From Flavobacteriales bacterium UBA974 (GTDB taxonomy: Bacteria; Bacteroidota; Bacteroidia; Flavobacteriales_D; Sanyastnellaceae): 10,757 nt of DNA. Position 1 is the first letter of the stretch. The number at the start of each line of letters is the position of its first letter. The notes under the pieces are model-generated. The model made no database searches and was not told the DNA's origin. It saw only the letters and a program-made list of their open reading frames with translations. Both the position numbers and the translations under genes were made by a program. Where the stretch lies: the NCBI GenBank assembly GCA_002292405.1, contig DBBW01000003.1, positions 1 through 10,757 on the forward strand. Direction: 5' to 3'. Shown in pieces: positions 6,540 to 10,757 of the stretch.

Positions 6540-6905
6540 TTAGTGTTCGTGATCCCCGGAACATTTTTGAGTTGCATTTTCTGATCTATACTTACAGCAT
6601 GCATGAATTTTTGCATAGACTTCGTCTGATGCTTTAATCAAATCTGTATCGTGTCCTACACTAGTTGCAAGTCGATGAACATCTAGAATATCCGGAAAAT
6701 GTTTCGTTTTATATACGACGTGAAGCTGATGTGTTTCAAGATCATAATCTGCAATCACGATGCCTTTAACGTCATATACCTTTTCAATGCGTTCTTCACA
6801 CATTCCGCAAACTCCTCCTACTTCAAAAGTGACATCTACCTTTTTCTGACCAGATATATTGGTGATTAAAAACAGGCTGAAAACTACAAATATTAAATTC
6901 TTCAT
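6540..6905 (-). CDS. Secreted HMA-domain (heavy-metal-associated) protein
   Basis: A 121-residue protein with an N-terminal signal peptide (MKNLIFVVFSLFLITNISG, then Q20) and one ferredoxin-like HMA domain (about 24-95). The metal-binding loop reads GGVCGMCEERIEKV, with C33 and C36 in the CxxC arrangement of copper chaperones and P-type ATPase domains. The C-terminal tail adds further soft ligands: H101, C103-C104 (KIHACCKY), C115, and H119 and H121 at the end (CSGDHEH). With a signal peptide and no membrane anchor, it should act in the periplasm or be surface-exposed. It sits 40 nt upstream of the TonB-dependent receptor and 67 nt after sdhB, so it is probably the first gene of a two-gene metal operon. 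Binding of Cu(I) is the most likely role by family; Zn or Hg are alternatives. Confidence 0.88.
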   Translation of the reverse strand: MKNLIFVVFSLFLITNISGQKKVDVTFEVGGVCGMCEERIEKVYDVKGIVIADYDLETHQLHVVYKTKHFPDILDVHRLATSVGHDTDLIKASDEVYAKIHACCKYRSENATQKCSGDHEH

Positions 6906-6909
6906 ACTA

Positions 6910-6917
6910 CAAGTTTA
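6910..6917 (-). promoter_or_regulatory. Possible -7 element upstream of the HMA gene
   Basis: The minus strand reads TAAACTTG, seven of eight positions of TAnnTTTG, ending five bases before the HMA protein ATG at 6905. It overlaps the inverted repeat at 6915-6933. There is no TTG at the usual distance upstream, so the call is weak. Readthrough from sdhB is the alternative source of transcription. Confidence 0.25.
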
Positions 6918-6933
6918 AGGCAATATACCTTAA
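6915..6933. promoter_or_regulatory. Perfect inverted repeat, candidate operator
   Basis: TTAAGG and CCTTAA flank a 7-nt A/T-rich spacer in the 67-nt gap between sdhB and the HMA gene. The arms are perfect 6-bp complements. No T-tract follows on either strand, so an intrinsic terminator is unlikely. The position in front of a metal-handling gene pair, touching the candidate -7 element, suits a repressor site, but no regulator is recognisable in the window. Confidence 0.35.
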
Positions 6934-6972
6934 TATCTCAGTTAAGTAACACTTATTATGAAAATCAAACTT

Positions 6973-7722
6973 CTACTTTGACGTCAAATTTGAAGATAGA
7001 AATTCTCTGTTCATACGAGCAATGTTAGTAATGCTTATGCCTTTGGGGCACTCAACTTCACATGCTCCTGTGTTTGTACAGTTGCCAAACCCTTCCAAAT
7101 CCATTTGGTCTACCATGCGTATAACGCGCTCCTTTTTTTCTGGTTTACCCTGAGGAAGAAGTGACAACTGGCTCACCTTTGCTGATACAAAAAGCATGGC
7201 CGACGAATTCTTGCAAGTGGCAACACACGCACCACAGCCTATACATGTCGCCGAATCAAATGCTTCGTCAGCATCATGCTTTGGAATAGGTATGGCATTT
7301 GCATCTTGGGTAGAACCGGAGGTGTTTACAGAAACATAACCTCCTGATTGTATAATCCTATCAAAGGCACTTCTGTCTACAGCAAGATCTTTTATAACTG
7401 GAAATGCTGCTGAACGCCATGGTTCAACATGGATTGTTTCTCCATCTTTAAAAGAACGCATATGCAACTGACAGGTGGTGACATTTCTTCCTGGACCATG
7501 CGCCTCTCCATTTATAAACATTGAACAAGACCCACATATTCCCTCACGGCAATCGTGATCAAATGCAATCGGCTCATTTCCCTCTCTGATTAATTTATCA
7601 TTAAGAACATCCATCATTTCTAGAAAAGACATGTCTTCTGAAACATTCGACATTGGATGTGTTTCCATCTTACCTAATGAATTAGGTCCTTTTTGTCGCC
7701 AAACTTTAAGGGTTATATTCAT
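6973..7722 (-). CDS. sdhB: Succinate dehydrogenase/fumarate reductase iron-sulfur subunit
   Basis: A 249-residue electron-transfer subunit of Complex II, which carries electrons from FAD in SdhA to the haems and quinone site in SdhC. All three clusters can be assigned: [2Fe-2S] by C58, C63, C66 (CREGICGSC) and C84; [4Fe-4S] by C160, C163, C166 (CIGCGAC) and C225; [3Fe-4S] by C170, C215 and C221. The CP pair at 225-226 is typical. Length and cysteine spacing follow the menaquinone-type (Wolinella FrdB) pattern. The ATG at 7722 lies six bases after the sdhA stop, so translation is likely coupled. It is the last gene of sdhCAB and ends 67 nt before the HMA gene, with no clear terminator between. 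Confidence 0.97.
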   Translation of the reverse strand: MNITLKVWRQKGPNSLGKMETHPMSNVSEDMSFLEMMDVLNDKLIREGNEPIAFDHDCREGICGSCSMFINGEAHGPGRNVTTCQLHMRSFKDGETIHVEPWRSAAFPVIKDLAVDRSAFDRIIQSGGYVSVNTSGSTQDANAIPIPKHDADEAFDSATCIGCGACVATCKNSSAMLFVSAKVSQLSLLPQGKPEKKERVIRMVDQMDLEGFGNCTNTGACEVECPKGISITNIARMNREFLSSNLTSK

Positions 7723-7728
7723 GATGCT

Positions 7729-9726
7729 TTACTTATAACTTCTTTGTTTAAGTTCAATGTTTTCATAAACCAAATCTTCCTTGTGAAGCTTCGCATCCGA
7801 AGGCACGCCTTTACATTCCCAAGCTGAAACGAACTTATAGTTGAGATCGTCTCTAAGAGCTTCTCCATCTTCTGTTTGAAATTCTTCTCTAAAGTGTCCG
7901 CCGCAACTTTCATCTCTTGCTAAAGCATCTAAGCACATAGATTCGCCCAATTCAAGGAAGTCTCCAACCCGCATGGCTTTGTCTAATTCTGGATTAAAAT
8001 CATTTGAAGATCCCGGTATGCTTACTCTTGCATAAAACTCCTGTCTCAGCTCTTGAATTTCTTTTATCGCTTCTTTCAGAGCCTTTTCATTTCGAGACAT
8101 CCCGCATTTGTTCCACATAATTAACCCTAACCGTCGATGAAAATCATCAACTGGAACATCCCCCTTGTTGTTGATTAAAGCTGCAATTTGTGACTTTACA
8201 TTTTTTTCTGCTTCGACAAACTCCGGTCTGTCCGTTGATATTTCTCCCGTTCTGATATCATCTGACAGGTAATCGCCTATTGTATAAGGAAGAACGAAAT
8301 ACCCGTCTGCAAGACCCTGCATCAGAGCGGAAGCGCCAAGCCTATTGGCTCCATGGTCCGAGAAATTTGCCTCTCCTGCTGCAAATAATCCAGGGACTGT
8401 TGTCATTAAATTGTAGTCCACCCATAATCCACCCATCGTGTAATGTACCGCCGGGTAAATCATCATTGGTGTTTCGTATGGGTTTTCAGCTGTTATCTGC
8501 TTATACATATCGAACAGATTGCCATATTTAGATTTGACAACGGCGCGGCCCATTTCAAGGATTTCAGCTTGAGAAGCATCCTTTATTCCTCTTGTTAATG
8601 CTTCTGTTTTTCCATATCGAAAAAATGCACTTGAGAAATCTAAATAAACGGCTTGTCCCGTTTTATTCACTCCAAACCCAGCGTCGCATCTTTCCTTTGC
8701 AGCTCTTGATGCAACATCTCTTGGAACTAGGTTCCCAAAAGCTGGATACCTTCGCTCTAAATAATAATCTCTTTCTTCTTCACTCAATTCAGTAGGGCGT
8801 TTTTTCCCCTCTCGAATAGCGATGACATCCTCTATGTTTTTAGGAACCCAAATTCTACCATCATTCCTTAAAGATTCAGACATTAGTGTCAGTTTTGACT
8901 GGTAATGGCCACTCACTGGAATACAAGTGGGGTGAATCTGAGTGAAACTTGTGTTTGCAAAGAATGATCCTTTCTTATGTGCTCTCCAGGCAGCGGAAAC
9001 ATTAGACCCCATGGCATTGGTGCTTAAATAAAAGACATTCCCATATCCGCCAGTACATAGCACCACAGCATGAGCACTGTGTCTTTCTATTTCTCCAGTT
9101 ATTAAATTCCTGGCAATAATACCCCTCGCTTTTCCGTCAATTTTAACAATGTCCATCATCTCATGACGGTTAAGCATGTTAACTTTTCCTTTTGAAATTT
9201 GACGAGAAAGCGCCGAATATGCACCCAATAATAGCTGTTGTCCAGTTTGTCCTTTTGCATAAAATGTCCGAGAAACAAGCACTCCTCCAAAAGATCGATT
9301 GTCTAACAAACCATCATATTCACGAGCAAAAGGAACTCCTTGAGCTACACATTGATCTATAATGTTAGCGCTAACCTCCGCTAAGCGATAAACATTCGCT
9401 TCTCTTGAACGATAGTCACCGCCTTTAACAGTGTCGTAAAACAGTCTGTAAACAGAGTCACCGTCATTTTGATAATTTTTTGCAGCATTGATCCCTCCTT
9501 GAGCAGCAATAGAGTGAGCGCGTCTGGGAGAATCTTGAAAACACAACGATTTAACGTTGTATCCTAACTCTGCTAGAGAAGCTGCTGCTGAGGATCCTGC
9601 CAAACCTGTTCCTACTACAATAACGTCTATTAATCTTTTATTTGCTGGATTCACCAGATTAATGTCATTCTTGTGTTTACTCCACTTGTCCGCCAATGGA
9701 CCCTTCGGAATTTTTGAATCTAACAT
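7729..9726 (-). CDS. sdhA: Succinate dehydrogenase/fumarate reductase flavoprotein subunit
   Basis: A 665-residue catalytic subunit that oxidises succinate to fumarate (or the reverse) at the cytoplasmic face of the inner membrane. The FAD dinucleotide-binding loop [13 protein letters not shown] is at 37-49. H71 in [11 protein letters not shown] is the covalent FAD attachment site. Active-site signatures present are FTQIHPT (261-267), VPRDVASRA (334-342, with R336 as the likely proton-shuttle arginine), AVHYTMGG (426-433) and [16 protein letters not shown] (451-466, with R462 contacting the dicarboxylate). The long C-terminal region (about 540-665), including [13 protein letters not shown] at 604-616, is usual for the family. 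It starts five bases after the sdhC stop and ends six bases before sdhB. No defect is seen. Direction in vivo cannot be told from sequence. Confidence 0.97.
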   Translation of the reverse strand: MLDSKIPKGPLADKWSKHKNDINLVNPANKRLIDVIVVGTGLAGSSAAASLAELGYNVKSLCFQDSPRRAHSIAAQGGINAAKNYQNDGDSVYRLFYDTVKGGDYRSREANVYRLAEVSANIIDQCVAQGVPFAREYDGLLDNRSFGGVLVSRTFYAKGQTGQQLLLGAYSALSRQISKGKVNMLNRHEMMDIVKIDGKARGIIARNLITGEIERHSAHAVVLCTGGYGNVFYLSTNAMGSNVSAAWRAHKKGSFFANTSFTQIHPTCIPVSGHYQSKLTLMSESLRNDGRIWVPKNIEDVIAIREGKKRPTELSEEERDYYLERRYPAFGNLVPRDVASRAAKERCDAGFGVNKTGQAVYLDFSSAFFRYGKTEALTRGIKDASQAEILEMGRAVVKSKYGNLFDMYKQITAENPYETPMMIYPAVHYTMGGLWVDYNLMTTVPGLFAAGEANFSDHGANRLGASALMQGLADGYFVLPYTIGDYLSDDIRTGEISTDRPEFVEAEKNVKSQIAALINNKGDVPVDDFHRRLGLIMWNKCGMSRNEKALKEAIKEIQELRQEFYARVSIPGSSNDFNPELDKAMRVGDFLELGESMCLDALARDESCGGHFREEFQTEDGEALRDDLNYKFVSAWECKGVPSDAKLHKEDLVYENIELKQRSYK

Positions 9727-9731
9727 GGTTT

Positions 9732-10424
9732 CTATGCTTGGGTTAGATAAAGAAAGATGGGGATCGATGCAAACGCTGAAGGTATCACAAGGCTAAAAGC
9801 TTTACCCATAAATTTAACTGTTGAGTTGTATTTTGGATGATCTAAGCCTAACGATTTAAAAGCACTTTGAAAACCGTGATGAAGATGTATTGACATTGAA
9901 ACCATGGCAAATACGTACAAGAGTGTTGCAGCTCCCGCCATCGCGTTTTCATGAGGGTTAAAAAAGTGAGTCGTTATTGTGTGGAGATCTTTGACGCCCT
10001 TATGGACTGGCATGTCTCCAAAATGCATGACCCACCAAAAGTTCATCATGTGTGTAACTATAAAAACCAGAAGCGCCGTTCCAAGCAAAGCCATGTTCCG
10101 GCTAGCCCAACTGGAATTACGACTTCCTTTTTCCACAACATATTTAACTGGTCGTGCTTTTTTATTTGCAATTGTTAGCAGAAACCCGTCAATGACATGA
10201 AATAAAATACTGGCATAGGTGATGTACGACATGATCTTGATCAACGGGTTAGAGGTCATAAACTTAGCGTATTCATTAAACGCTACACGTCCTGCTTCTC
10301 CTTCAATAAATAGCTGTAAATTTCCTAACAAGTGGCCTACTAAAAAGAGGCAAAGGAAGAGGCCTGTTAGGGCCATGGCGTACTTTTTAGATAAAGAAGA
10401 TTTTAGAATTCCCGTTTTTCTCAT
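9732..10424 (-). CDS. sdhC: Succinate dehydrogenase cytochrome b558 (di-haem anchor) subunit
   Basis: A 230-residue membrane anchor of Complex II. Five hydrophobic helices are visible (about 15-38, 62-87, 112-134, 160-184, 205-228), the single-subunit plan of Bacillus SdhC and Wolinella FrdC rather than the C-plus-D pair of E. coli. Haem-ligand histidines are expected in four helices, and suitable ones are present: H31 (VGHLLGNLQ), H76 (LFHVIDG), H125 (VTHMMNFWW) and one of H180, H182 or H183 (SIHLHHG). This supports two b haems and reaction with menaquinone. The ATG at 10424 ([15 protein letters not shown]) is chosen because it gives the usual N-terminus and because a promoter lies just upstream; the frame is open to 10493 but that longer start would contain the promoter. 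It heads the sdhCAB operon, whose order C-A-B also fits this class. Confidence 0.95.
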   Translation of the reverse strand: MRKTGILKSSLSKKYAMALTGLFLCLFLVGHLLGNLQLFIEGEAGRVAFNEYAKFMTSNPLIKIMSYITYASILFHVIDGFLLTIANKKARPVKYVVEKGSRNSSWASRNMALLGTALLVFIVTHMMNFWWVMHFGDMPVHKGVKDLHTITTHFFNPHENAMAGAATLLYVFAMVSMSIHLHHGFQSAFKSLGLDHPKYNSTVKFMGKAFSLVIPSAFASIPIFLYLTQA

Positions 10425-10441
10425 CGTTTTTCTATATTTAG

Positions 10442-10472
10442 TAAAGGTACACGGAGCAACTCCGATGACCAA
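10442..10472 (-). promoter_or_regulatory. Promoter of the sdhCAB operon
   Basis: On the minus strand TTG (10472-10470) is followed 20 nt later by TACCTTTA (10449-10442), seven of eight positions of the Bacteroidota -7 consensus at a proper spacing. The predicted start is near 10435, leaving a leader of about ten bases before the sdhC ATG at 10424. It lies just downstream of the ssb terminator, as expected for the start of a new transcription unit. Confidence 0.5.
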
Positions 10473-10510
10473 CCAAATATCAAATTGAAACATTCTAAAT
10501 AAGGCCTTAG

Positions 10511-10543
10511 AAAAAATAGGGGAGCTGCCTGTTACAGCCCCCC
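10511..10543 (-). terminator. Intrinsic terminator of ssb
   Basis: On the minus strand GGGGGGCTG (10543-10535) pairs with CAGCTCCCC (10527-10519): nine pairs including one G-U, with a 7-nt loop. After two bases a run of six T residues follows (complement of 10511-10516). The stem begins about nine bases after the ssb stop and would insulate the sdh operon from ssb transcription. Confidence 0.85.
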
Positions 10544-10551
10544 CCGTACCA

Positions 10552-10757
10552 TCACGCTTCAGCAGGTTTTTTGTCTAACATTAGAAGTTCCTTTGCGACT
10601 ATCTCTGTTACGTAACGAGTGTTTCCTTCTTTATCGTCGTAGGTTCTATAATGCAGTCTGCCTTCTATAGCTACTTCAGATCCCTTTTTCAAGTACTGAC
10701 CCATAATGTCGCTAAGTGGTCCCCAGGCGACTATTTCGTGCCATTGAGTTCTCTCAA
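10552..10757 (-). CDS. ssb: Single-stranded DNA-binding protein (SSB), 3' part
   Basis: The last 67 residues of a gene that enters from beyond the window. The visible protein begins ERTQWHEIVAWG and continues through SEVAIEGRLHYRTYDD and RYVTEIVAKELLML, the second half of the bacterial SSB OB-fold: the TxWHxVxxWG strand, then the VEGxLxxRxY and YxTEIVA strands. The protein coats single-stranded DNA during replication, repair and recombination. It ends KELLMLDKKPAEA only a few residues after the OB fold, so it has no flexible Gly/Gln-rich linker and no acidic DDDIPF-like tip, the partner-docking site of E. coli SSB. Short tail-less SSBs of about 110-115 residues are, to my knowledge, common in Bacteroidota, so this is probably natural and not a truncation. 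The stop is at 10552-10554 and a terminator follows. Confidence 0.93.
   Translation of the reverse strand, partial: ERTQWHEIVAWGPLSDIMGQYLKKGSEVAIEGRLHYRTYDDKEGNTRYVTEIVAKELLMLDKKPAEA

Noticed and set aside
6500..6616. Longer start for the TonB-dependent receptor at 6616
   Set aside because: It would overlap the end of the HMA gene by 77 bases and bury the signal peptide behind 39 non-conserved residues; the ATG at 6499 gives a clean signal sequence.
8280..8795. Plus-strand open frames opposite sdhA
   Set aside because: They lie antisense to conserved flavoprotein motifs, with no start context or family resemblance.
10425..10493. Longer start for sdhC at 10493
   Set aside because: It adds 23 residues before the usual SdhC N-terminus and would place the candidate promoter (10442-10472) inside the coding region.
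10538..10545. Run of eight C as a phase-variation tract
   Set aside because: It lies outside coding sequence and is explained as the 5' arm of the ssb terminator.
1..10757. Mobile element, CRISPR array, defence or secondary-metabolite system
   Set aside because: No transposase, integrase, spaced direct repeats or nuclease/helicase defence genes are seen; the window is housekeeping genes plus the metal-linked pair.

Overview
This window reads as ordinary chromosomal DNA of a member of the Bacteroidota, probably a marine or freshwater Flavobacteriia-like organism. The evidence is a TonB-dependent receptor with a carboxypeptidase-regulatory-like N-terminal domain, a di-heme sdhCAB operon, MiaE, a short SSB without an acidic tail, and promoters of the Bacteroidota type (TTTG about 20 nt upstream of TAnnTTTG). 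No insertion sequence, phage gene, CRISPR array or toxin-antitoxin pair is visible. All the longer genes appear intact, and there is no gene-free stretch over 300 bases.

Layout. 1-188 (minus): two tRNA genes, tRNA-Arg(CCT) and a CAT-anticodon tRNA (elongator Met or Ile2), separated by a strong intrinsic terminator. 212-2431 (minus): RNase R (rnr); the promoter for the CAT tRNA overlaps its 3' end. 2534-4044 (plus): a class I SAM methyltransferase related to the RlmI/COG1092 group, followed 14 nt later by miaE, probably one transcript. This 4 kb is almost entirely RNA decay, RNA modification and tRNA genes. 4058-6905 (minus): a two-gene metal module, consisting of a small secreted HMA-domain protein followed by a TonB-dependent receptor with His-rich, Cys-Cys and Met-rich patches. 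6973-10424 (minus): sdhC-sdhA-sdhB, the complete succinate:menaquinone oxidoreductase (Complex II) of the single-anchor, two-heme type, with its own promoter upstream of sdhC. 10552-10757 (minus): the 3' part of a single-stranded DNA-binding protein gene, closed by a strong intrinsic terminator.

The least ordinary part is the HMA protein plus TonB-dependent receptor pair. Several soft-metal ligand patches lie in both proteins and at different depths of the envelope, which suggests acquisition or handling of copper or a similar metal at the outer membrane. The metal and the direction of transport cannot be read from sequence. Both tRNAs, rnr, the methyltransferase, miaE, the sdh genes and ssb are housekeeping functions. 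The interest there lies in regulatory detail: a textbook tRNA promoter inside the end of rnr, a terminator abutting the tRNA-Arg gene, and possible leaderless starts.
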